DNA of 41,672 nt, taken from positions 1-41,672 of the forward strand of contig JAKITV010000021.1 of the NCBI GenBank assembly GCA_021647885.1, in the 5' to 3' direction. Positions 8,107 to 15,767 of the stretch are shown in pieces; the stretch's first letter is position 1; every line of letters begins with the position of its first letter. The stretch comes from Flavobacteriaceae bacterium (lineage in GTDB: Bacteria > Bacteroidota > Bacteroidia > Flavobacteriales > Flavobacteriaceae). The notes under the pieces are model-generated. The model made no database searches and was not told the DNA's origin. It saw only the letters and a list, made by a program, of their open reading frames with translations. Position numbers and translations under genes: made by a program.

Positions 8107-9018
8107 TTAAAAAGCATTATAAATATGACCAATTCCTAACAAAAAGGCAAGAGCAAAAGTAGAAAGTGCTAAAATTTTTAATTGTGGATCTAACAATTTT
8201 GGCTCTTTATTTTTTATAACATTCACAATATGCAAAGTCAAAGGAATAAAAACAACCAAAAAAACGAGGTTAGAAAACGACCTATAATAAAAAACAGCAA
8301 ATAAGACAGACAACAGCATAGCTGAAATAATTAAAAAAGAATGATAAATCTTTGCCTTATTGATACCTAATTTTACTGCAATAGTAATTTTGTTTGAAGC
8401 TCTATCCGATTCAATATCTCGCATATTGTTTAGGTTTAAAACTCCAGCACTTAACAAACCAATTATACAAGCTGGAAATATTAGTACATGATCTAATTGC
8501 TTAGAGAATAAAAAATAAGCTCCCATAACACTTATCAAACCAAAAAAAAGAAATACCATAATATCCCCTAAAGCTCTATAACCATAAGCTGTAGAGCCGA
8601 CAGTATATTTAACAGCTGCATAAATACATAAAAGCGCTAACACAAAAAATAACAAAGAATACAAAAACTGGCTGCTTTTAAAAGCACTATAAACAAGTAA
8701 AAAGGTTAAAACAATAACAATTAAAATATTTATCTTAATTGCATCATACATTTGTTCTGGAGTGATTTTTCCGCTTTGTAAGGCTCTTTCTGGTCCAATC
8801 CTGTCTTGATTGTCGGTTCCTTTTACACCATCACCATAATCGTTGGCAAGATTCGATAAAATTTGCAAACTCAATGTTGTTAAAATAGCAAAAATGAATA
8901 TTGAAATTTCAAAAAATCCGTTATAATAAGCCATACTACTGCCTACAATAATTCCAGAAATTGAAAGTGGTAAAGTTCTCAACCTTATAGCTGAAATCCA
9001 TGGTTTAATTTTATTCAT
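8107..9018 (-). CDS. menA: 1,4-Dihydroxy-2-naphthoate polyprenyltransferase
   Basis: Membrane enzyme of the UbiA superfamily that attaches the isoprenoid tail to DHNA, giving demethylmenaquinone. 303 residues with about eight or nine hydrophobic helices. Both Asp-rich prenyl-diphosphate motifs are present: NLANDYGDGVKG (N56 to D63) and NNMRDIESDR (N198, D201, D205). ATG start. A 33-bp palindrome lies in the 99-base spacer between menB and menA. The next two genes follow at 17 and 27 bases. Confidence 0.93.
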   Translation of the reverse strand: MNKIKPWISAIRLRTLPLSISGIIVGSSMAYYNGFFEISIFIFAILTTLSLQILSNLANDYGDGVKGTDNQDRIGPERALQSGKITPEQMYDAIKINILIVIVLTFLLVYSAFKSSQFLYSLLFFVLALLCIYAAVKYTVGSTAYGYRALGDIMVFLFFGLISVMGAYFLFSKQLDHVLIFPACIIGLLSAGVLNLNNMRDIESDRASNKITIAVKLGINKAKIYHSFLIISAMLLSVLFAVFYYRSFSNLVFLVVFIPLTLHIVNVIKNKEPKLLDPQLKILALSTFALAFLLGIGHIYNAF

Positions 9019-9075
9019 TGATACAATAATAGTTGGTTTAAATGTTCAACGTTATTATTTAAAAGCCAATAGAAA

Positions 9076-9108
9076 AGACCTCACAGGTTTTAAAAACCTG
9101 TGAGGTCT
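9076..9108. repeat. 33-bp perfect palindrome, copy 1
   Basis: AGACCTCACAGGTTTT, one A, then the exact reverse complement. It starts 9 bases beyond the menB stop on the minus strand. An identical element except for the central base is found at 41542-41574, also directly after a minus-strand stop codon. As RNA it would form a 16-bp stem and may end or stabilise the menB transcript. Confidence 0.9.
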
Positions 9109-9117
9109 GATACTCAA

Positions 9118-9957
9118 TTATGGAATCCACTTCTTTTCAAAATTGGGTTTTCTCTTTTCTAAAAAGGCGTCACGTCCTTCTTTAGCTTCATCTGTCATAT
9201 ATGCTAAACGTGTTGCTTCTCCAGCAAAAACTTGCTGCCCAACCATACCATCGTCGGTTAAATTCATGGCGAACTTTAGCATTTTAATAGATGTTGGCGA
9301 TTTTTCTAAAATTTCTTGTGCCCATTTATAAGCAGTATCTTCAAGTTCATCATGAGGTATTACGGCATTAACCATTCCCATATCGTAAGCTTCTTGTGCA
9401 GAATAATTTCTTCCGAGGAAAAAAATCTCACGCGCTTTCTTCTGTCCTACCATTTTTGCCAAATAAGCCGATCCATAACCTCCATCAAAACTGGTAACAT
9501 CAGCATCTGTCTGTTTAAAAATAGCGTGTTCTTTACTTGCCAAAGTTAAATCGCAAACCACATGTAAACTATGTCCTCCACCAACTGCCCAACCTGGAAC
9601 AACAGCAATTACTGCTTTTGGCATAAAACGTATAAGGCGTTGCACTTCAAGTATATTTAAACGATGATAGCCATCTGTACCAACATAACCTTGATGACCT
9701 CTTGCTTTTTGATCTCCTCCACTGCAAAACGAATACACACCATCTTTGGTCGATGGTCCTTCAGCACTTAATAAAACTACGCCAATACTTGTGTCTTCTT
9801 GAGCATCGTAAAAAGCTTCGTACAATTCTTTTGTGGTTAATGGACGAAAAGCATTTCTAACATTAGGTCTGTTAAAAGCAATACGAGCAACACCATTACA
9901 TTTTTTATAAGTAATGTCTTTATATTCTTTAGCAGTTTTCCAATTAATCTTGCTCAT
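9118..9957 (-). CDS. menB: 1,4-Dihydroxy-2-naphthoyl-CoA synthase
   Basis: Crotonase-family enzyme that closes the second ring of the naphthoquinone by converting o-succinylbenzoyl-CoA to DHNA-CoA. 279 residues from ATG 9957; an upstream TTG start would add 35 residues without homologous character and overlap the divergent gene's leader. Signatures: FCSGGDQKARGHQGYVGTD (78-95), VPGWAVGGGHSLHVVCDLT (120-138) including the Gly cluster typical of MenB, and TSFDGGYGSAYLA (155-167). It lies back to back with a STAS-like gene, with a 94-base AT-rich spacer. Confidence 0.95.
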   Translation of the reverse strand: MSKINWKTAKEYKDITYKKCNGVARIAFNRPNVRNAFRPLTTKELYEAFYDAQEDTSIGVVLLSAEGPSTKDGVYSFCSGGDQKARGHQGYVGTDGYHRLNILEVQRLIRFMPKAVIAVVPGWAVGGGHSLHVVCDLTLASKEHAIFKQTDADVTSFDGGYGSAYLAKMVGQKKAREIFFLGRNYSAQEAYDMGMVNAVIPHDELEDTAYKWAQEILEKSPTSIKMLKFAMNLTDDGMVGQQVFAGEATRLAYMTDEAKEGRDAFLEKRKPNFEKKWIP

Positions 9958-10051
9958 TATTAAAAAGTTTTCAATGTAAAAATACATATTAAAAGGTATT
10001 CTTTTATTTGTTTTTTTGAGTATCTTTAAAATATCTTTTAAATCCCTTAAA

Positions 10052-10483
10052 ATGACTATCAAAGATTCTACTTTGGCTAGTGAAGCTAATTATGTTTACA
10101 ATCTAAAATCTGGAGACCTCTATTTTTACGATGATTATTTAATTTCTGAAGTACATGAAGGTGTTATAGTTATGTATAATGACTCTCTTGAAGTTCTTAA
10201 TTTAGTCCACAAACATTATGGGTTTGAAAAGCCTTATGGACTTATAAGTCATCGGTTCAATTCTTATTCAGTAAACCTGTCCGATCTTCTTCCAATTGCA
10301 CATGAATTTGGATTACTTGTCGCTAATGCAGTAGTTGCTTATACTGATATGGCTTTGAAGAATTTTGAGTTAGAAAAACGCGTTCTAATGCTTAAAGGAG
10401 AGTCTTTTGACAATATGGAGGATGCTATAAAATGGACAAAGGCTGAAATTGATAAAGCCAATTTAGAGAAAACAATTTCTTAA
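10052..10483 (+). CDS. STAS/SEC14-like small protein
   Basis: 143 residues from ATG 10052; a TTG 36 bases upstream is unlikely as the start. The sequence fits the small flavobacterial STAS/SEC14-like proteins: GDLYFYDDYLISEVHEGV (about 20-37), HKHYGFEKPYGLISHRFNSYS (roughly 53-73), then a helix with AHEFGLLVANAVVAYTD and a C-terminal helix. No transmembrane segment. The role is unknown; proteins of this type are often associated with envelope or signalling functions, which is inference. It is the only plus-strand gene inside the men region; its stop overlaps the cvfB stop by 4 bases. Confidence 0.65.
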   Translation: MTIKDSTLASEANYVYNLKSGDLYFYDDYLISEVHEGVIVMYNDSLEVLNLVHKHYGFEKPYGLISHRFNSYSVNLSDLLPIAHEFGLLVANAVVAYTDMALKNFELEKRVLMLKGESFDNMEDAIKWTKAEIDKANLEKTIS

Positions 10484-11316
10484 CTTTCAGATAACCTTAT
10501 CCCTCCTTTTTCTATAGTAATTATTCGTTGTTTGTATAATGATCCAATAGCTTTTTTGAAGTTCTTTTTGCTCATTTGAAACACTTCTTTTATGTCTTCT
10601 GGTGATGATTTATCGGTAAGATTAACAAAGCCACTATTATCTTCAAGTTCGCGAATAATAGCTTCGGCATTAGGTTCAATGTTTCTATAGCCAACTTGCC
10701 CTAAAGAAATATCTAATTTATTATCCTTGCGTATTTTTTTTACAATACCTTTCAATCGATCTCCAACACTTAAGTCCTGAAAAATATTATCGTTAAAAAT
10801 TAAACCTGAATGTTTTTTATTAACGATAACATTCATTCCAATTTCGGAAGGATGAGACACAATTAAATCGACTTCTTGAAACTGTTCTACAGTAAGGTCT
10901 TGGTTACTTAAAAACTTGTTTGTTTTACTTGAAGCTACCAATCTGTCGGTTTTTTCGTCTAAATAACAATACACCAAATACCAACCGCCTTTCTTCATTT
11001 TAAAAGTTTGTTCTTTAAACGGACAGAACAATTCCTTTACCATTCCCCAATCTAAAAAAGCACCATGTTCTGACACTTCATTACAGCGTAAAACTGCAAA
11101 TTCTCCTTTTGTTATATATGGTTTATCTGTTACAGCAACAAGACGTTCTTCGTTATCTAAATAGACAAAAACTTCTAACTTATCCCAAATTTTAAACTCT
11201 TTTGGAACATATCTGTTTGGTAATAATACTTCGTTATCTTCTTCATCACTTAAAAACAAACCTGGTTCTTTTTCGCGAAGAATGGTTAGTGTATTATATT
11301 CACCTATGTGTATCAT
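10480..11316 (-). CDS. cvfB: CvfB-family S1-like RNA-binding protein
   Basis: 278 residues of the CvfB/YitL type: tandem S1-like OB domains followed by a winged helix. The first S1 unit spans about 1-65 (IGEYNTLTILREKEPGLFLS), the second about 67-130 (GEFAVLRCNEVSEHGAFLDW), the third about 145-210 (SEIGMNVIVNKKHSGLIFND, then DRLKGIVKKIRKDNKLDISL). The last ~60 residues carry the winged-helix signature DIKEVFQMSKKNFKKAIGSLY. It would bind RNA in the cytoplasm. ATG start. It is convergent with the STAS-like gene (4-base overlap). Confidence 0.9.
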   Translation of the reverse strand: MIHIGEYNTLTILREKEPGLFLSDEEDNEVLLPNRYVPKEFKIWDKLEVFVYLDNEERLVAVTDKPYITKGEFAVLRCNEVSEHGAFLDWGMVKELFCPFKEQTFKMKKGGWYLVYCYLDEKTDRLVASSKTNKFLSNQDLTVEQFQEVDLIVSHPSEIGMNVIVNKKHSGLIFNDNIFQDLSVGDRLKGIVKKIRKDNKLDISLGQVGYRNIEPNAEAIIRELEDNSGFVNLTDKSSPEDIKEVFQMSKKNFKKAIGSLYKQRIITIEKGGIRLSES

Positions 11317-11350
11317 GCTGCAAATGTAATGATATTAACGTCATAAAATA

Positions 11351-11382
11351 AAAAAGCATCACAACTAAATGTGATGCTTTTT
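11351..11382 (-). terminator. Intrinsic terminator after the DUF2853 gene
   Basis: AAAAAGCATCAC and GTGATGCTTTTT form a perfect 12-bp stem around an 8-base loop. On the minus strand it begins 20 bases after the DUF2853 stop, and the stem ends in a T run, so it should end that transcript and separate it from cvfB. Confidence 0.85.
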
Positions 11383-11401
11383 ACAATAAATGTTAAGCTT
11401 G

Positions 11402-11740
11402 CTAGTAAGCAGATTCTTTACCAAAATGTTTAGTCAATAAATAATATACAACCGCTCTGTATTTGTTACGATTAGAACGACCATAAGTATCCATTACTTT
11501 GTCAATTCCTTTGTCCAAATCCGTACCATCTTTTAATCCTAATTTTTTAATTAAGAAGTTGTTTTTTACAGTTGCAAGTTCTGATTCGTCACTTCCAGAA
11601 ACAGTTGCCGCATCTGCATTGTAGATTGAAGGCCCACAACCAATGGTTACTTTAGTTAATAAATCCATGTCTGGATTTACACCACACTTGTCTTTTAAAT
11701 CTGCTGCGTACTTTACAATAAGTTCGTCTCTTTTACTCAT
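11402..11740 (-). CDS. DUF2853 family protein
   Basis: Small cytoplasmic protein of 112 residues belonging to DUF2853, an all-helical family of unknown function. Visible family features: a start like MSKRDELIVKYAADLKDKCG, then VTIGCGPSIYNADAATVSGS (about 32-51), ELATVKNNFLIKKLGL and a C-terminal NKYRAVVYYLLTKHFGKE. ATG start. It has its own terminator and an 80-base spacer before the menD stop, which suggests strong independent expression. It is regularly found beside menD in related genomes, but no connection to menaquinone is known. Confidence 0.9.
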   Translation of the reverse strand: MSKRDELIVKYAADLKDKCGVNPDMDLLTKVTIGCGPSIYNADAATVSGSDESELATVKNNFLIKKLGLKDGTDLDKGIDKVMDTYGRSNRNKYRAVVYYLLTKHFGKESAY

Positions 11741-11819
11741 AATGTTTTTATTTAAAATTAATAAAGCTAACTACTAGCTAATTAGATACACAATATACAA
11801 AAAAAAGTCACATTTCATA

Positions 11820-13478
11820 TTAAATAATACTCTTGAAATAATTAAGTAATATTTCATCATTAATAGTTCTTGGCGTAAATATTTCGAGAAGTTTTGGTTG
11901 ATTTTCTTCTGAATAAAATGATTGTAAAACCAAAGTTAATTCGTTTTCATTTGAAGCAGAAACATATTCAAATTGATACATTTCGCTAATCTGTTTGGCT
12001 GTAAGATCATGTTTGGTTTCAAAATATACATCAAAATTATCTGTGTTTTTATCGCCTGGAAGAATTCTGAAAATCCCTCCTCCTCCATTATTAATCACAA
12101 TGATTCTAAAATTATTTGGTATGTAATTATTCCAAAGTGCGTTACTATCGTAAAAGAAACTTAAATCTCCTGTAATAAAAGTTGTTTGCTCATCAATAAC
12201 TAAAGCTGCTCCAATTGCAGTAGAAGTGCTTCCATCTATGCCACTTGTGCCTCTATTACAAAATACTGTTAGCGTTTTGTTTAAGTCAAATAGTTGCGCA
12301 TAACGTATGGTTGAACTGTTGCTAAGTTGTAACATATTATTATTTGGAATACTTTTTAAAACAATGTCGAAAACTTTTAAATCGCTAAATGGAATTTTTT
12401 GTAAATACGTTTGATGTTTTCTTGCTCTTATTTGTTTCACACTTTGCCAATAGTATTGGTAATCACTTGTTGCATGGTTGTCATTTTTTAGAAGAATTTT
12501 AAAAACCTCATTGACAGAAGCTTTAAAATGTTTACTTAAACAGAAAAATGTATCATTAGCTTTTTTCTCATCAATGTGCCAATGGTGTTTTGGCTTGTAC
12601 TCACGCAAAAATGCTTTTATTTTTTTTGAAACAATCATACCTCCAAAAGTTAGTAGAACTTCAGGTTGTAAAGCCTCATATTCTTCATCTTTTAATGGTG
12701 CAATAATTTTATCAATACTCGGGAAAAACTTGTCATGATGCAAATTAGATGTCGTTTCGGTAAAGACTATAACGCTATCATCATTAGCCAAAATATCTAA
12801 ATATTGTTGTTCAATTTCATTTGGTTGATTTACACCAACTAATACCATTTTACGTTTTGCATTGTCCCAAATTGAAATGTAATCGTCTATGTTTTCTAAC
12901 TTATCTTGTCCAACTTCAATATTATCAATTGATTTTGATACTATTGAAAATTCATCTACAACTTCATAAAGTGGTTCTTCAAAAGGAATATTAATATGCA
13001 CAGGTCCTTTTTGAGAAATTGAAGTGTTTAAAGCTGAATATATTTCAATCTCATTTTCCGGTTGAGCATTCTCTTTCAAATTTGCTGAATAAAGAATATG
13101 ATTCGCAAAAACATTTTCCTGATTTACGGTTTGTCCATCTCCAATCCCGATTAGCTGTTTTGGTCTATCAGCCGATAAAACCACCAACGGAATATCGCTA
13201 TAAAACGCTTCGGCAATAGCCGGATAATAATTTAATAGTGCGCTTCCAGAAGTACAAACCAAAGCTACAGGCTCTCTTAATTGTTGTGCAATTCCTAATG
13301 CAAAAAATGCAGCAGAGCGTTCATCCACAATACTATAACATTTAAAATAATTGTGATTGGTAAAACCAAGAGTTAAAGGTGCATTTCTACTTCCCGGAGA
13401 AATAACAATGTGCTTTATATTTTTAGCCTTACAAAGCTGAATAATGGTTTGTGCAAGTGGATGTTTTGGTAACTTCAT
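11820..13478 (-). CDS. menD: 2-Succinyl-5-enolpyruvyl-6-hydroxy-3-cyclohexene-1-carboxylate synthase
   Basis: Thiamine-diphosphate enzyme that adds a succinic semialdehyde unit to isochorismate. 552 residues from ATG 13478. The TTG at 13559 would add 27 residues that are mostly translated repeat DNA (STTLKINNVE), so it is rejected. Motifs: ISPGSRNAPL (26-35), DERSAAFFALG with the cofactor-activating E53, CTSGSALLNYYPAIAEA (75-91), LSADRP (101-106), and the cofactor site GDLSFFYDSNALWN (about 437-450) with NNGGGG following. It lies 77 bases after menF; a dispersed repeat fills that spacer. Confidence 0.95.
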   Translation of the reverse strand: MKLPKHPLAQTIIQLCKAKNIKHIVISPGSRNAPLTLGFTNHNYFKCYSIVDERSAAFFALGIAQQLREPVALVCTSGSALLNYYPAIAEAFYSDIPLVVLSADRPKQLIGIGDGQTVNQENVFANHILYSANLKENAQPENEIEIYSALNTSISQKGPVHINIPFEEPLYEVVDEFSIVSKSIDNIEVGQDKLENIDDYISIWDNAKRKMVLVGVNQPNEIEQQYLDILANDDSVIVFTETTSNLHHDKFFPSIDKIIAPLKDEEYEALQPEVLLTFGGMIVSKKIKAFLREYKPKHHWHIDEKKANDTFFCLSKHFKASVNEVFKILLKNDNHATSDYQYYWQSVKQIRARKHQTYLQKIPFSDLKVFDIVLKSIPNNNMLQLSNSSTIRYAQLFDLNKTLTVFCNRGTSGIDGSTSTAIGAALVIDEQTTFITGDLSFFYDSNALWNNYIPNNFRIIVINNGGGGIFRILPGDKNTDNFDVYFETKHDLTAKQISEMYQFEYVSASNENELTLVLQSFYSEENQPKLLEIFTPRTINDEILLNYFKSII

Positions 13479-13518
13479 TAAATTAGTTGAATTGTTCAAA
13501 TGTAATAATAAAAAATAG

Positions 13519-13554
13519 GTTTCGACATTGTTTATCTTGAGCGTAGTCGAAAGG
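13519..13554 (+). repeat. TTTCGACTnCGCTCAA element, spacer copy between menF and menD
   Basis: The 25 bases at 13530-13554 match, with one difference, the reverse complement of 14329-14353 inside menF; the shared part includes GTTTATCTTGAGCG. Short arms TTTCGAC (13520-13526) and GTCGAAA (13546-13552) make it a weak hairpin. It occupies the untranslated gap after the menF stop. Confidence 0.8.
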
Positions 13555-13555
13555 C

Positions 13556-14656
13556 TCAACTAGGCAAAGCCCTTTTAATTATTTCAGTTTTATTAAGGGT
13601 TTCGTCCCATTCATTTTCTGGAATTGAATCTTTTGTAATTCCACCACCAACATATAAAACTGCTTGATTGTTTTCGAGTTGCATACAACGTAAATTGACG
13701 AATAATTCGGAATTATCCGAATCTATTTTACCCAAAAAACCTGTATAATACTCACGATTATAATCTTCATTTTTTAGTATAAACTGTTTAGCTGGTCCTT
13801 TTGGAAAACCACAAACTGCTGGAGTTGGATGTAAGTTGCTGAGCAACTGTTTAAAGTTTAAAAGTTTAAAGTTTAAAGTTCCAAAAATTGCAGTTTTAAG
13901 ATGTAATAAGTTTCCAGCTTTTATGGTTTCAATTTTAGATATACTTATTTCTTTTACTGAAGACTGAAGACTGCTAATTATATAATCGGTTACCAATTGT
14001 TGTTCTTCCTTTTCTTTATTTTTCCATTCTACATCAAGTGTTCCTTTATATTGTTGTGTTCCTGCTAATGCCATTGTAGAAAAACGACTCCCTTCAATTT
14101 TTAATAAGGTTTCTGGTGTTGCGCCAAGCCACAAGCCTACTTTTGGGTGATACCACATATATACAAACGCAGAAGAGTATGAATTTAGTAAGTTTTTAAA
14201 AATTGAAATTGGATTATTATCCAAAAGTGAAACAAATTCTTGTCGAGATAATACTACTTTTTGGAATCGATTGGTTTTAATTGCGTCTATTCCTTTTTGT
14301 ACTAAATTAATGTGCTTTGTCATTCCTGCCTTTCGACTCCGCTCAAGATAAACTTCGGCAGGAATCTCATTATCACTTTCTATCACTTTGTTTGAATGGA
14401 TTTCTTCATTTATAGGAATGATAAAACTTGAACTTAATACTTCAGAATTTTCTAAAGGCATTAAAACAGCATCTTCTTTGTCATTAAAAGGTGCAAAAAC
14501 AAATCCGTTTTCTGAAAAATTTTTAGTGATATATAGTTCAGAATCTTGCTGAAGTATTACCTTAATAGCAAGAGTATTTGGTTTTTTATATACTACAAAA
14601 GGCAACTTACTTTTATGTTGCTGTTCAATCCTTCCAAAAAAATCTTCCGAAGTCAT
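13556..14656 (-). CDS. menF: Isochorismate synthase
   Basis: Converts chorismate to isochorismate, the first step of menaquinone synthesis. 366 residues, typical for short MenF/EntC enzymes. Conserved parts: FQKVVLSRQEF (131-141), WLGATPETLL (176-185), TMALAGTQQYKG (194-205), LHPTPAVCGFPK (275-286), FLGKIDSDNSELFVNLRCM (307-325) and VGGGITKDSIPENEWDET (336-353). ATG start directly abuts the stop of the thioesterase gene. Two oddities: residues 97-113 are encoded by a dispersed palindromic repeat, and residues 259-270 by a heptanucleotide tandem repeat. Neither breaks a catalytic motif, so the enzyme is likely active. Confidence 0.93.
   Translation of the reverse strand: MTSEDFFGRIEQQHKSKLPFVVYKKPNTLAIKVILQQDSELYITKNFSENGFVFAPFNDKEDAVLMPLENSEVLSSSFIIPINEEIHSNKVIESDNEIPAEVYLERSRKAGMTKHINLVQKGIDAIKTNRFQKVVLSRQEFVSLLDNNPISIFKNLLNSYSSAFVYMWYHPKVGLWLGATPETLLKIEGSRFSTMALAGTQQYKGTLDVEWKNKEKEEQQLVTDYIISSLQSSVKEISISKIETIKAGNLLHLKTAIFGTLNFKLLNFKQLLSNLHPTPAVCGFPKGPAKQFILKNEDYNREYYTGFLGKIDSDNSELFVNLRCMQLENNQAVLYVGGGITKDSIPENEWDETLNKTEIIKRALPS
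13849..13880. repeat. Heptanucleotide tandem repeat inside menF
   Basis: Four units of GTTTAAA, one with an extra A, plus GTT. On the coding strand they give the residues TLNFKLLNFK. Loss or gain of one 7-base unit would shift the menF frame. Confidence 0.75.
14322..14365 (-). repeat. Palindromic repeat embedded in the menF reading frame
   Basis: Arms ATTCCTGCC (14322-14330) and GGCAGGAAT (14357-14365) enclose TTTCGACTCCGCTCAAGAT. The inner 25 bases match the copy in the menF-menD spacer with one difference, in opposite orientation. It encodes EIPAEVYLERSRKAG (about residues 97-111), just ahead of the conserved core, where the family tolerates length variation. Confidence 0.8.
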
Positions 14657-15082
14657 TTATTTGGATTTAGGAAGTGCAATAGTAGTTAACTTACATACTG
14701 AAATTAAGTTGTCGTCTTCATCAGTAATTCTAATATCAAACAATTGCGTCGTCTTTCCTTTATGAATAAACGTTGCTTTAGCATAAACATATCCTTCTCT
14801 TATGCTTTTAATATGATTTGCCGAAATCTCAATGCCTCGAACAAAAACTTTATCAATATCTAAAAAAATATGAGCTGCAAAACTCCCAACGCTTTCGGCC
14901 AATGCAACAGTTGCACCTCCATGCAACACGCCATCTGGCTGATGAACTCTGGAATTGACAGGCATTTTAGCAACAAGAAAATCATCACCAACATCAATCA
15001 TTTCTATGTTTAATGTTTCCATTAATGTATTTTTACAAACCGAATTGGCATGAGCTAAAATTTCTTCTTTAGATAATTGCAT
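14657..15082 (-). CDS. Hotdog-fold thioesterase, probable DHNA-CoA thioesterase
   Basis: 141-residue PaaI-type acyl-CoA thioesterase. The active-site segment HQPDGVLHGGATVALAES (47-64) contains H54 and the catalytic E63 position; ISANHIKSIREGYVYAKA and KTTQLFDIRITDEDDNLIS complete the hotdog core. It is the first gene of the menF-menD run and its stop is directly followed by the menF ATG, which argues that it is the MenI-type enzyme releasing DHNA from DHNA-CoA. That assignment rests on context; PaaI-family enzymes of other pathways look alike. ATG start. Confidence 0.85.
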   Translation of the reverse strand: MQLSKEEILAHANSVCKNTLMETLNIEMIDVGDDFLVAKMPVNSRVHQPDGVLHGGATVALAESVGSFAAHIFLDIDKVFVRGIEISANHIKSIREGYVYAKATFIHKGKTTQLFDIRITDEDDNLISVCKLTTIALPKSK

Positions 15083-15124
15083 AGAAATAATATATTTTTG
15101 TAAAAGTACAAAACACGCATCAAA
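15083..15124. promoter_or_regulatory. Divergent promoter region, thioesterase-menF / hydrolase
   Basis: The 42 bases between the two divergent genes carry TATTTTTG (15093-15100) on the plus strand, a full match to the Bacteroidota -7 element; no good TTTG lies at the right distance. The predicted plus-strand start leaves a leader of about 18 bases. On the minus strand TACTTTTA lies in the same segment. Confidence 0.4.
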
Positions 15125-15766
15125 ATGAAATCAACCGAAAAAGAAATTTCTTATACTACTACAAATTCGTATTCCACTTTAAATACATTAACCAGTAAAA
15201 CAAAAACAGTTTGGTTTGTTTGTCATGGCATGGGTTATTTAAGTCGCTATTTTTTAAATTATTTTACTGAATTAAATTCAGACAAAAATTATATCATAGC
15301 TCCACAAGCACAAAGCAAATATTACATTGCTCCAAAATTTAAACACGTTGGAAGCAGTTGGCTTACCAAAGAAAATACCATTAAAGAAACCGAAAATATA
15401 ATGCGATATTTTGATGCTATTCTTGAAGCAGAGCAATTACCAAAAAGTATTAATCTTATTGTTTTAGGGTATTCTCAAGGTGTTTCTGTTACTATGCGCT
15501 ATGTTGCAAAACGGCAATTACACTGCAATCAATTGGTATTGATGTCTGGCGGAATTCCGAAAGAATTAATCGCAAAAGACTTTGATTTTTTAAACGGAAA
15601 AACAAAAGTGTCATTAATTTATGGCACACAAGACGAGTATATGAATAAAGAACGTATGATTTATGAAAAACAGCGTGTACACGAATTATTTGGAAATGAT
15701 GTTACAATAATTCCTTTTGAAGGGAAACATATTGTAAATGTTGAAATTATTAATGCCTTAATTTGA
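15125..15766 (+). CDS. Alpha/beta hydrolase (carboxylesterase/phospholipase type)
   Basis: 213-residue cytoplasmic serine hydrolase of the small carboxylesterase/phospholipase type; the substrate is not evident. Nucleophile motif GYSQG with S117, catalytic Asp in YGTQDEY (D170) and His in EGKHIV (H202) are all present, and HGMGY (34-38) is the oxyanion region. No signal peptide. ATG start, 42 bases from the divergent thioesterase gene. The acetyltransferase gene follows after one base, so the two are translationally coupled. Confidence 0.88.
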   Translation: MKSTEKEISYTTTNSYSTLNTLTSKTKTVWFVCHGMGYLSRYFLNYFTELNSDKNYIIAPQAQSKYYIAPKFKHVGSSWLTKENTIKETENIMRYFDAILEAEQLPKSINLIVLGYSQGVSVTMRYVAKRQLHCNQLVLMSGGIPKELIAKDFDFLNGKTKVSLIYGTQDEYMNKERMIYEKQRVHELFGNDVTIIPFEGKHIVNVEIINALI

Positions 15767-15767
15767 T

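Noticed and set aside
9958-10062. 35-residue N-terminal extension of MenB from a TTG start
   Set aside because: MenB proteins begin near MSKINW; the extension has no conserved features and runs into the divergent gene's leader.
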